Source: Amoebophrya sp. A120
Lineage: Eukaryota; Sar; Dinophyceae; Syndiniales; Amoebophryaceae
Assembly (NCBI GenBank): GCA_905178155.1
Contig: CAJINV010000005.1
Location: forward strand, 3,888,918-3,952,917
Length of the DNA: 64,000 nt
Reading direction: 5' to 3'
Part shown: one piece after another, positions 8,645-18,900 of the stretch
Layout of the letters: each line of letters begins with the position of its first letter
Position numbering within the stretch: the stretch's first letter is position 1
Notes under the pieces: generated by a model
Seen by the model: only the letters and a program-made list of their open reading frames with translations
Told to the model about the DNA's origin: nothing
The model's database searches: none
Made by a program: the position numbers and the translations under genes

Positions 8645-10739
8645 ATGGGTCCCTACATCGGCAGCTCACATGGCGCCGGCGATGAGGACGTGCCGGCAAA
8701 GGTAGTTTCGGAGTGGAACGTATCCTGAGTAAAAACGTCCCCACACCAGAGTCAAGATGGGGACTTTGCAACACAAACCTAGAAGTTTTGGTGGTCACGC
8801 ATGACAAATTTCAATTCCTACTGTAGTGCAGATTAGCGTGGACAGCCGCATTACAAAAAAATCTGCTTATCCTGTTTACAGCATTACAAATTTTGGAACA
8901 CGATGGGAAATTAATGCCTACCATGGGTATGCGCATCACAAATGTTCCTGTCATTGGAAATCAGCATTACAACTCTGGGGTGGGGACGTTTTTACACAGG
9001 ATAGAACGGCAAGCGACTAGGGTTGTTGGGCGTCTGCTGCTTTTCTGCCATCACCTGCATCACATGCGCCGTCGTAGAGGAAACGCTCTCGGCCGTGTTA
9101 GCGTACTGATTTTATATTTTCGCTTGCTGGTTCTCGATGCTGATGTTCTGGCTTTTCGTCTTCTCACTTTGCCACGAAAGCGCATAAACATTTGCTATTG
9201 ATGCCTAATCTTTGTCCCGGAAGCGGAACCACATTTTCTCAAGAGTCCAACTTGATACGGTAGCGGTTCTCAAGATAAAGATTCCACTACGTGCCGCACT
9301 GTAATAAAAATTCCAACCTCCACAGCTTTGGCCTCGGAATCCTTGCGTTCTACACGCTGCAAAACAAGGGGCTAGAGGATGCACCGAAGCATACCGAGGA
9401 CCTGGAGCTGTATCAAATGTAAAAATGTCTGGGTCTGGAAGAATCCAACTTGTGATGCTGCATTTGGATTCCAAAAAAATCTGTATTGCATGAGTACCAA
9501 AGGGAGTGTAATTCTTGCTACGCGAAGAGGGCATTTGTCATGCTGAATAGGCATCAAGAAGCTCTCAAAGAATCTGTGACGCTAGGGCATGCATCACAGA
9601 CATCAGGGCTCATCCAAAACGTGCATGACAAGTGACCTGGCTCGTCTTTGATGGGCAGGCGGATGACTGTGACCTGTCTCGCCCATCAAGATCCCTAATC
9701 CGTAGCTCCTAGACGTTGCCTGGCCCGCGAATGACTCCACGGCAGCCGGATGTCCGTGACCTGGTTATAAAGGGCTTCGTCGATCGATTGTGCCACTAGG
9801 GCCTTGTGTTCTGGCTACTCCGGATCGCAATCGATGGAGGGCGGGACCTGCACCGGCGACAGGCGCTATCCAACCAACCAACCAACCAACCAACCAAGTG
9901 TCAGAATCTTCCAGACCCAGACATTTTTACATTTGATAAGCTGACCCAGGTAGCGAAAAAAGAGGGCGTCGACCTCGACACATTTCTCCGCGACCCCGAG
10001 TCGCACACTGCCTCCAAAATTCTGGTCCACGCCCTGATCAAGGAGTATTTGCGTGTGGTGGCGCGATTGCAGCAGGTGGATCCCAAGGCCGCGGCCAGCG
10101 AGGAGGAAAAGGGCGAGAGTGCAGTAGAGCAGTACCATCTGGAGACGGAGGCAATCGCAATTCAAATCGACGAATCGAAGTGTTCGAAGCAAACGGAGTC
10201 AACGGACGGTACTGATGTGAAAAAACTCTCTTCGATTCATTATTGTGAATGAGAAAATACAAGACGTGGTTTTCAATTTTGCGTCACATTGTCAGACTTC
10301 AATACTCACATGTCTATTTTTTGATCCTGAAAATATGATTCGTTGCCTTGGAATTGCAGAACTGCATTGAACCGATTTTGATGACAGTGGCCAACGGTGG
10401 TTCGCGAAAGGCGAGTTACGACTCCGAATTCGACGAAGGGCAGATGATTGTGGAGGACGAAGTGGACGGGTTGAAGCTCGCAAAGAAGGAGAAGAAGGCG
10501 AAGAAGGAGAAAAGCGGTATCAATCAAAAATGATGTTGTAGCCACGTGGCTCCTTCCACTTTTTGTTTTTCATATGCTTCTTTCGATGTAAATTGCAGGT
10601 ATCTTGTATGTACTTACTTGTATGGTGTTGCAAAAATCACTACACAGGTGATGCGGATAAGAAGGAGAAGAAAGAAAAGAAGAAGAAGTATCAAAATGAA
10701 AAGTACCCACCCCAACAGGAGGAAAGGCTTGTATTGTAA
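8645..10739 (+). CDS. Small membrane protein with lysine-rich tail
   Basis: Exons 8645-8720, 9009-9102, 9326-9410, 9944-10216, 10360-10516 and 10648-10739 total 777 nt (258 aa). Two introns are introners and three end in AG with GT donors. The start ATG follows an A-run (AACGAACCATGG). A hydrophilic start (MGPYIGSSHGAGDEDVPAK) precedes two hydrophobic segments (GLLGVCCFSAITCITCAVV and AVLAFGLGILAFYTL). Then comes a helical region (SKILVHALIKEYLRVVARLQ), an acidic stretch and a C terminus of repeated KKEKK units ending PPQQEERLVL. Probably membrane-bound with a basic cytosolic tail. Family not recognised. Confidence 0.7.
8721..9003 (+). mobile_element. Introner, family B
   Basis: The left end is TATCCTGAGTAAAAACGTCC and the right end GGGGACGTTTTTACACAGGATA. 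The exact duplication GAACG lies at 8716-8720 and 9004-9008. It shares its interior with the 37614 copy (GCAACACAAACC). Confidence 0.92.
9411..9938 (-). mobile_element. Introner, family A, interrupted by a nested insertion
   Basis: The left TIR is TATCAAATGTAAAAATGTCT and the right end GACATTTTTACATTTGATA. The exact duplication AGCTG lies at 9406-9410 and 9939-9943. The interior runs opposite to the 2638 copy and therefore antisense to its host gene. At 528 bp it is twice the usual length because of the insertion at 9635-9900. Confidence 0.9.
9635..9900 (+). mobile_element. SINE-like insertion with (CCAA)7 tail
   Basis: About 260 bp sit inside the family A introner, flanked by the direct repeat CAAGTG (9629-9634 and 9895-9900). 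The 3' end is seven CCAA units. Near the 5' end is a hairpin (TGATGGGC ... GCCCATCA). Without it the introner reads GCATGACAAGTGTCAGAATC, as in sister copies. A short tandem-repeat tail with a target duplication is typical of non-LTR-mobilised elements. No clear Pol III A/B boxes were identified. Confidence 0.7.
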
Positions 10740-11796
10740 AACTTTCGAGTGCAACCACTTACTTACCCCATTGCATGCATCAGCATCACAGGTTCTTTTC
10801 GCTGCAGACTACAACGCAAAAGATGTGTTGCAAAAGGCCGAGCATCAGCGGGGCTTCGCTTTTCTAGAATCTAGATGAGCGAGACTCGTAGTGCTTTTAC
10901 GCAAAACAGAGATGGGTTCCAGATCCACTTAAAAACTTTGAATCAGAAACGAGTATTTCCCGGCTCTGGGGGCGTGGTACTTTTCACTTTTATAAGCTGC
11001 GCGCGATTGACGAGGAAGAAGTCGAGCAGGAGTTGTAAACTTCTTTTCGTCCACAACATAAAAAAACGTATTGGAATTTCATCACCTCTACTCTTGAAAG
11101 CAGCCAGACTTCCATAGATACTGACTCAGTTATTGGATTATTGTCCGTTTCATGCTACTAACTTACGTCCATGCTGTCAAGGCGGCTTTGTTTCCGGCCG
11201 AATGTAATGCTCCATGTGAAAAAATTCAGCTGAAATTAAGTTTCTAAAATGTATGAAATCCAAAGCTCACGAACAATACTAGCTCATGTACCTGATCTAT
11301 CAAATCTCTACCCACGATTAACATGTGCTATACTTATACCATGCCCGCTGTTGTACCGTCACACGTGCACAATATTCGTAGACCTCAAAAGATGAACAGC
11401 ATGAATCGAATGAATTGCAAGCACTGTTGGTCCACGAGGCTGCTGAGGCAGCAGATGCGGCGTATCCTTTCAAGCAGCGAACGTTGGTTCTGTTTTCTTT
11501 GGAATCATGAGATCATCCTATTCCTTTTTCTATGCGAAAAATCTGCAAGGATCCGGTATCAGATCAGAGAAAAAATGATCAAACTGCTTCTTGGTGATCC
11601 GCGAGAAAATGAATCAGATCTGCATCTGTAATTTGCATTTGAGCGCTTTTCGCCTTCGCGAATTTGTCATTTTTCAATGAAATCCCCACAGCGAAATCAG
11701 GTAGAAAGGTCCTTAGAGTGTGTAGATACTACGTGTACAGAACAACTGCCTCATATACCTTGACTGTGTAGTTTCTTTTATGGATTCGTTTTGAAA
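10740..11796. other. Intergenic stretch
   Basis: About 1.05 kb lie between two plus-strand genes. Short open frames exist (for example 11323-11631), but their composition is not protein-like and no splice structure could be built. Nothing was recognised. Confidence 0.4.
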
Positions 11797-13551
11797 ATGC
11801 CAACCGCCACGTGTGACCAAGATAGATTTATTTCGTTTTTCAAGCTCATTCCCCGCGAAGTGTGGAGCGCCAAGCTAGGCCTCTCCTGTGACGACGATAT
11901 CAATAAAAGCGGCGACTTGACAGCGCGTGAAAGCGAACCCGGACCCAGTGCTGAATTAAATTTAGCCTGCTGTCCGGATGATGATCTTTCGGAGTCTAGC
12001 CCTTCCCCTCTTCCGTCGTACGACTTCATCCCCCAGGAAGAGTATTCGGCTATCATAGCAGACACAACTCGCCTGGAAATTAACTTCCCCGAGCCATCTT
12101 TATCATGTGATCTAGTACAAGCGACGAAAAATAATAACGTTCCAGCTTGCCGGTCTGAGAGGAACGAAGAGGGTAATTCTCAGCTTCTTTTGCCGCTGCA
12201 CGTTCGCGGGGACGAAACTTTTTCTTTCCACGGAACAAAGGACAGAAAAGCCATTGGTGAAGACGATGCTGATTGGAGTCCTGCGTCCGTTTCTACCCGT
12301 GCTTTCTCAGACGCGGCGGAGGAACTACTGGAGGATGATGCAGATGAAACCGGGTGCAGTCCAGCGTCTGCTTCAGTGGAGTTCTGTGCGCTCTCTCCGG
12401 CTGATTGTTCGGAGAAACAGCAATCGAAAGAAAAACCAGTGTTAGGGCATAAGAGCACTGATGCGCAGCCTCTCGTCGTGCCGGTTGTCGGCGATTCCGC
12501 GGCATCAAGATGCAGCCGCTCCGGCAGAACTTTTCTCCTCGACGTGCCCAAAGCCACCATGCCGGACAGTTATTTCGCGAGGAGAAGGGAGGAAGCGTCT
12601 CCGCACGAGACTGCCTGCATGTACGACATTTATTTGCACGCGGACGCAGGATCTGGATCATCTTCTAGTTCTACACCCTCGGCAACCTCCGACGATGCAA
12701 CGGCTGACTTCGACGCCTCAGATGCGTTTCTGCTCAAACCTGAGCACCGAATACCTGTCGGATTTGGCTTCTGGGACGCGGCGCACGCCCTAGCGGTGTT
12801 TTTGCAGCAATTTGTTCTGGATTCAAGGCGACCTGAAAACAGCGTTGTTGATCACGCGGCGGCGGCGGCGGCGGATAAGAAGCTTCATACCTCCTACGCA
12901 CTAGGTGTATCAAGCCAAAAATTCGTCGACCTACAGGATAAGCGTGTGATCGAGCTTGGGTGTGGAAGCTGCCCGCTGCCAGGGCTGGTGTGTGCGCAGG
13001 ACGCTTATGGTGCGCGACGCCCGGTTCTTGCTGTGGACTACGAACCTGGAGTTTTGGAGCTGGCGAGCCACAACGTTGCGCTGAATGGGTGTGCAGATGA
13101 AATTGTGAAGGTTCAACGCTACGGGTTCGGCGAGCCGGTGACGGAATTACGAATGGACCACGGGAGCAACGCTGATTCTTCTACACGTGGAAATCGTGTC
13201 CTCGACGCGGCGAAAAACTACGAAAGCAGAAGCCAAAATCACTTCGACGTGATCCTCGGAGCAGATATTGCGTACGTCCCCGCAGATATTCAGAAAAAGC
13301 TTCGAGAGTCCCTAATCGCTCTCGCAAATCCGTGCGGAAAAACGACGTTGATCCTCGCGCATTCCAGACGAAAGAAGAAGGAAGAAACCCGGTTTTTGCG
13401 CGAGCTGTGCTCTGCAGACGGGTGGGAATTACAATATGTATTTGAAGATCAGATGGAAAATCGACATACTTTTTTTGGCGCGGTGGCACATAATGCACAG
13501 CCAGACATGATGAAAACGGAAATCGACATATTCATTTTCGAACGATATTAA
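11797..13551 (+). CDS. METTL21-type (lysine) methyltransferase, single exon
   Basis: A 584-codon uninterrupted frame starts at the first in-frame ATG (11797) and ends at TAA 13549-13551. About 330 N-terminal residues are serine-rich and low-complexity. The catalytic part begins near residue 380 with SAM-binding motif I (VIELGCGSCPLPGLV), then an acidic loop (AVDYEPGVLELASHNVALNG), then HFDVILGADIAYVPADIQKK (the post-II D-x-x-Y-like region) and LILAHSRRKKKEE. This order is that of the Methyltransf_16 family of seven-beta-strand protein methyltransferases. The long N terminus is unusual, since family members are often about 220-300 aa. The absence of introns contrasts with its neighbours. The substrate is unknown. 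Confidence 0.8.
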   Translation: MPTATCDQDRFISFFKLIPREVWSAKLGLSCDDDINKSGDLTARESEPGPSAELNLACCPDDDLSESSPSPLPSYDFIPQEEYSAIIADTTRLEINFPEPSLSCDLVQATKNNNVPACRSERNEEGNSQLLLPLHVRGDETFSFHGTKDRKAIGEDDADWSPASVSTRAFSDAAEELLEDDADETGCSPASASVEFCALSPADCSEKQQSKEKPVLGHKSTDAQPLVVPVVGDSAASRCSRSGRTFLLDVPKATMPDSYFARRREEASPHETACMYDIYLHADAGSGSSSSSTPSATSDDATADFDASDAFLLKPEHRIPVGFGFWDAAHALAVFLQQFVLDSRRPENSVVDHAAAAAADKKLHTSYALGVSSQKFVDLQDKRVIELGCGSCPLPGLVCAQDAYGARRPVLAVDYEPGVLELASHNVALNGCADEIVKVQRYGFGEPVTELRMDHGSNADSSTRGNRVLDAAKNYESRSQNHFDVILGADIAYVPADIQKKLRESLIALANPCGKTTLILAHSRRKKKEETRFLRELCSADGWELQYVFEDQMENRHTFFGAVAHNAQPDMMKTEIDIFIFERY

Positions 13552-14990
13552 GGACATGTAGTAAAACTATGACAGTAAATTGACACACACAACAACTGGC
13601 GACGGAAGGGCATGATAATAGAAACGAAAAGTTGGAGGCATCTTGGAACGGTGTTCCTCGAACCCGGGACCGAAAGGAGGAAACTCAAATTGTTGAGATT
13701 GTTCCATGAAATTTATTGAAATTGCAAGCTACATCTTCTCGGAAAATGGATTTATTACAATATTCGGATTGTAGCGAAATTTTCGAATGAATTTCGCATG
13801 TGAATGAAATATCATCAAGCCTGGATTCCAATTCATCATCATATATGATCCATAAGAAAGAGAAAAACTCGCAAAGAATAAGAAAGATATGTCAACATGT
13901 TCTCATTCTCCTCATCTCTGTTTTCCATAAATGAGAGAAATGTATCGTCGATGATTGCCATCATTTTGCAAAAAGAAATTCAAGTGATTTCTCGAAATAA
14001 CCGATTTTTTTTTTTTTTGAGGATCAGAATCAATCTCAATCTCCCTGTTATCTTATGAATCTCATGACTTCCATAGGAATGGGGTAATAAATTATCTCGT
14101 AGAATGGATAATATCATATTCAAAATGGATTTTCTTCCCATCCGATTGATCGGTTGATCTCATTCGAAAAAATCCGTAGTAGTTTGTAGTTAATCTAAAT
14201 TTGATGGTGACAGAGAAGAATTGATGGGAGAATTGAATATAGCATATTTTTGGGTCTTGAAAAATGCAATAGCAACCATGCCCAGCCATCCATGAAAAGA
14301 AAGAATGAAAGAAAGACGAAATTATTCTTGTGACAGGAAAAAGATGATCAAGAGAACAAAGAAATTGAAAATGATTCTGTGGATCCTTTAAGTTCTTGAA
14401 TATGGAAAGAATGAATGAAAGATGATCTCATTCAGAGATGATTAATTATTACAACTGACATTAATTGAGAATGAGAAAAAGTTTTCTCTTCTGAGAGAAT
14501 CCAAAATGCAAATAGAATATACAATTTATTGAAAAAAATTGAATAGAATCATTTTGATTTTTTGAGAAAAATAGAATGGATGAAAATCGAAAAATTGAAT
14601 CTTCATCCATCATAATTTATTTTTTGATTTGATTTGATTACACTCTTGCAGTCTGTTTACCGTGCATGGCACGTAAGTCAAGAAAAAAGGTTTCTTCCTT
14701 TGTATGCTCCTGACTGAAGTGACAGGCAGCAATTGTACTCCTGGCTGAAGGTGTGCCAGGCAGTACTACATCATTTATTCACGATGCTGTTACGTGAATG
14801 AAGTTCTTTGTTCAAAACGCATGCGACTCTTGCATTTGTCGCATTACTACATCAAGCACGCGCCCCATGATAACACGCACAGGACTGCCGTGTTTGCTGG
14901 TAGTCGTTACTCCGAAATTGCGAGATGTCGGAGAAAAAATGAAGATGAAGATAGTGGTCTGCAATTGGCTATGGGTGCAGGTGCATCCAT
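13552..14990. other. AT-rich gene-free block, left of the retrotransposon
   Basis: From about 13690 to 14660 the sequence becomes strongly AT-rich and purine-rich (GAATGAAAGA-like stretches, a T16 run near 14007) and has no coding potential. It differs sharply from flanking DNA and resembles the block at 20090-20930. The last 300 bases return to average composition. Confidence 0.6.
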
Positions 14991-15707
14991 CTATTTCTTG
15001 CCGTTCTTGCCGTTCTTCCCCTTGCCCTTCTTGCCGCCCTTTTTCTTGACGTTACCATTGGCCTGGCCGTTGTCGGTGTCCCTCGGCTTGCCCATCTGCA
15101 TCGGTTTCAACTTCAAGCCACGACTGAAGTACTTACGGTAGGGATTCGCATCGACCATGCGGGCCAGATCCATCACCTTGCTATGCGACTCGCCAAGGTG
15201 AAAAACGATCTGGATCCAGTTGTTATTTTTCCAGTTGATGTACTCAACAAGCTCCGGATTGTCCTGGACCACCTTCCAGACCTCGACGAAAGCATCCTTC
15301 TTGGCAGTGAAGTCGGCTTTCTGGTCGTCCGACCACGATTCCTCTAGCTCCTTGAGCTCCGTGGTTCCGTCGTCCTTGGTCTGGTACTCCATCTTTTTCG
15401 GAGATGGCTGAGCACCATGGAAGTGGGTACCCATCAAGCGGAGGAACGAGGACTTCTGCTCCTTCGTGAAGTTCGTCAAAAAATCGCCATTGGGGGAGTT
15501 GTCTTTCCGCGGCCAGCGGATTTCCGGGCTGTTGAACTGCACCATCAAGCAGCGCTCTTTCTCGATGCGCTCGACACGTCGCTGCATCGTTCGGCTTGGT
15601 GCAGACGCAAAATTTTTTTTCCTTGTAGTACGGCGAGATGGTGAAACTAGGTAGACCACTGATAGAGACAGGAATTGGAGCAAGTATTTGTGCGAGAACG
15701 ACGTCAT
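14991..15707 (-). CDS. Unrecognised 238-aa protein with lysine-rich C terminus
   Basis: The minus-strand frame opens at ATG 15707; a second in-frame ATG near 15584 begins MQRRVERIEKERCLM. The first 25 residues are hydrophobic (KYLLQFLSLSVVYLV), possibly a signal or simply upstream sequence. The middle is charged and helical (WSDDQKADFTAKKDAFVEVW). The end is a run of GKK/GKNGKNGKK. It lies directly downstream of the retrotransposon ORF on the same strand with 276 bp between them. It could be a second ORF of the element or a host gene. Family not recognised. Confidence 0.5.
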   Translation of the reverse strand: MTSFSHKYLLQFLSLSVVYLVSPSRRTTRKKNFASAPSRTMQRRVERIEKERCLMVQFNSPEIRWPRKDNSPNGDFLTNFTKEQKSSFLRLMGTHFHGAQPSPKKMEYQTKDDGTTELKELEESWSDDQKADFTAKKDAFVEVWKVVQDNPELVEYINWKNNNWIQIVFHLGESHSKVMDLARMVDANPYRKYFSRGLKLKPMQMGKPRDTDNGQANGNVKKKGGKKGKGKNGKNGKK

Positions 15708-15797
15708 TCAAAAACAGCAGAAAGCGCAAAAAAACAAAAACGCCAATAGCAGACAGAAAGATCAAGAGAGAAGCAAAACCGGAACGGGCTACAGGGA

Positions 15798-15869
15798 GTG
15801 GGTGTGTGCGCCACTGTGTAGCCGTAGTGGGTATGTGCGCCACTACAAACGTGGGTGTATGCGCCACGT
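15798..15869. repeat. Short tandem repeat downstream of the reverse transcriptase ORF
   Basis: Three copies of a 17 bp unit, GTGGGTATGTGCGCCAC with one or two changes, are spaced about 25-30 bp apart. They lie within the presumed 3' region of the retrotransposon (minus-strand transcription). Confidence 0.7.
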
Positions 15870-15983
15870 GTCAATCCTTGCTTAAACGGCGCACAGGGAG
15901 TACTTATCATCATCAATTTTTTCCAACAACAAAACACAAACGAAGCACATCGAGAGATTGATAGAACACGCCAAAGGTTTAGT

Positions 15984-18900
15984 CTAGTCCACAATGGGGT
16001 TGGCAACATCAAACGCTTGCAAATCAGCCAAATACTGCAGGACCTCGTCCTGCCGCCGCCCCTTTTTCTGAGCGGGGTCACATGTCAACGCATGTTGTGT
16101 CAACTTGCGTGCACACTGCACGCCCTGCCCACTAGTGGCCTTGCCGTCAGTGCCTGTTGTGCCGCACTTTTTGCAATGCCAACGGTTGCCCCATGGCAAC
16201 TGTGTTCGTCCTCCTGCATAGGTTCTAATGCAAATTACTTGATCAAAATCAACACCAGAATAATCAACCTTCGCACACCTAGTCTTGTGCGACTTGAAGC
16301 CGCTGCCGCCATCTGGAAAACGCACAAAACAATGCGGGCACTGGTGCTGCGAGATGACGCTGTGGCTGGCGATCAGCTCGCCCTCTTCGTGCACGTTCTT
16401 CCGTAGTCGGATCTCGCTGGCGCCAGCATTGACCCCATGGCCGGCATACAACTCGTCGCGCCGTTTCTCGACATTGCCGCCGCCGTCTGCTGCGTACGCT
16501 GCCAGGCGCTCTTGCTCCTCAATCTTGCGAATGTAGAGCGTAGCCGCCTCGTGCCACTGCTTGCGCGTCATGTCAGGTCGGAGTTGCGCGCGCGCCAAAA
16601 TTTCGAGCCACTGCTTGGCCAAAGTCCTGCGCTGCATCCGCCTGTTTCCTTGCGCACCTGCTGCAACTGTGATCAACTTGCCGTAGATCAGGTGGTGGTC
16701 GGTGCGTCCGGCCGGGAAGCGAGCGCGGTACGTGTTGCCTTTTTCTACTCCTTCGCCCGGCTCGTCTCTTCCCATTCGGATTTTGTGTCCTAGGTAGTCG
16801 ATAGTGATTCTCTCGATCGCTGTCCGCGCACTCTGAGTGCCGAACTTTCTCCGTAGTGTGTAGTTGTTGGCCACCCCACACATTCCCGGAATTGTGGTGC
16901 CTGTGATGGTCCGCAGCATCTTGTTGATGAACACATTTGCTTCCTGATAACTGCGCTCGTTCCACAGACGCACCGCCGCATTGTAGTAGACATGAGAGAG
17001 GACGTTGGATTTGATCAAACTGCCTCGCTTGTAGTAGTTGATCCGTCCACGCGCCCGCAGTAGAATCGGCTTCCACTCTGCCCACGCCCCGCGCGCCTTC
17101 TTCAAGTGCCGCTCGAGGCACACTCCTGCGCTGTGGTACGTCGACAACTCACATCCTACAACTTTTACTTTCTCTTCGAATCCGGGTGGTATGGGAGGCT
17201 TTCCGTCTTTCTCGAGGGGTCCGGGGTAGTGGAAATGTGGTCCCTGCAGAAGAAGCCGCTCCGTTTTGTCCGGGTGCACTTCCTGGCCGAAGGTGGTCGC
17301 AACGTCCTTGATCGTGCTCTCAACCTGGGGCGCCTCCCGGAGTGTCGTCGGTAAGGTGGCATCATCTGCAAAGAGCAGAGCAACAACCCGCCGCACCGCC
17401 GCGGGGTCGATGTTCTGCGTGTCCGTGAAGGCCGCAAGCTTTGACAAAAAATCGCCCGTCACTGCTAACTTGATGCCGTCTAGCCTGCGCGCCAGCTCCC
17501 GATACATGATCTCGCTTAAAATTCCGTATCCGTCGGGGCTGGATGGTCCTCCTTCCTTCATCCCACGCGTCGCTCTCCACTCTTCTGACGGCTCGCGGTC
17601 CACCATGATGTAAAACGTCGCCTTGTCGTGTAGGTGCGCCAAGAAGTCCACGTTCGTAGCCGGAACGCCCGCACGCCGCAGGATGCGGTATACAAGCTCC
17701 CGAATCACGCTCGGAAAGGCCTTCTTGAAGTCAATCAGGATCAATGCAATTTCATCCAAGATCGACGCGCGCGCTACTGTTCTCGTCTGGTCGGCAATGA
17801 ACTGCAACATCATCACCAAGTCCGCCGTCGAGCAATCAGACCGAAACCCGCGCTGCGTTGCTGTCTCCCGGTAGAAACCAATCCCCTCGAGGTAATGCTT
17901 GAGCCGCTTCTGTAGAATGGTCTCGCACAACTTAGAGAGAAAGGTCGCGACCGCAATTGCTCGATAGTTGTCCAGCAGCCGCGGATTAAGGTTCTTCCCC
18001 TTGTAGAGGGCATTCATGCGCACCAGGTGCGCCGCATCCGGTATGGTTTTCGTTTTGAAACAATCCTGCACCAAGTTCACCAAAAAGTCCCAAGTTTCGT
18101 CGCCGAGGTGCTTGATGTGGGCAATGTGGATCTGATCCACCCCCAGAGCGCAATCTTTCATCTGCTTGACACAGTGAGCAATCTCGCCCTCGCTGGGTAT
18201 GCCCCACATCGGGTCCGCCGATTCCGGTTGCTGGTCTAGGTTTCTCTCCAAAGCCTCCTGGAATCCTTGCGGAACTTCCGCCGACCGCAGCATCAGCTTG
18301 CTGAAGTGCGTCTTCGCGTCCTCTACGGTAAACGGGATCGCCTGTCTCACCCTTGCCCCCGCTGTTGGTTCGAAGATCACGCCTGTTCGCCGTAGCCTTG
18401 CGTAATCTACTCGCCCACACTGGCCATACTCTGCCTGGCACTGGTCTGCAATGCGGTCGATGTAGTCTTCGAAGTCCAACTTCTCGGCAGCACGGTAGTC
18501 CTTCTCGATTTTTCGCAGTCGCCTGTTTAGCTCCTGCCTCTCGTTCGCGCCGTCTGCTAAAAATCGGGAGCACAGTAGGTCCTCTTTTTCGTTCTTGTAC
18601 TCGCGGAACTTCCGAACGTTCAGCCATGGGGGATACTGCTGCGCCCCCCTCTCCTGATTCGTCGGAACCACCGCCGTCGCGCTGTTTGCTACTACCGTGG
18701 TGAACTTTTCCCACCTCTCCGCCAAACTGCTGCTCGTCTCTCCTCGCTGCTCGTTCCGCAGGTTCGCGTCGGTCTCCGAGCCAAACGCCGTCTGTGCTGC
18801 TTCGTCGCGCCGAAGCGCTTCATACGGTGGCGTCGGCGTTATCGTCATGACCCGATGTCGGATCTCGCGCCTGTCCTTCTGCGAAAGCCCTAACTTGACG

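Noticed and set aside
9876-9897. CCAA repeats as a telomere or CRISPR-like repeat
   Set aside because: Only seven 4 bp units at the end of an insertion with a target duplication; best read as a retroelement tail.
11323-11631. 102-codon plus-strand frame
   Set aside because: Composition is not protein-like, there is no domain, and it lies in an otherwise empty gap.
13641-13680. tRNA-like T-arm (reverse strand CCCGGGTTCGAGG)
   Set aside because: The rest of a cloverleaf (acceptor stem, anticodon arm) cannot be drawn upstream; probably chance or an old tRNA-derived fragment.
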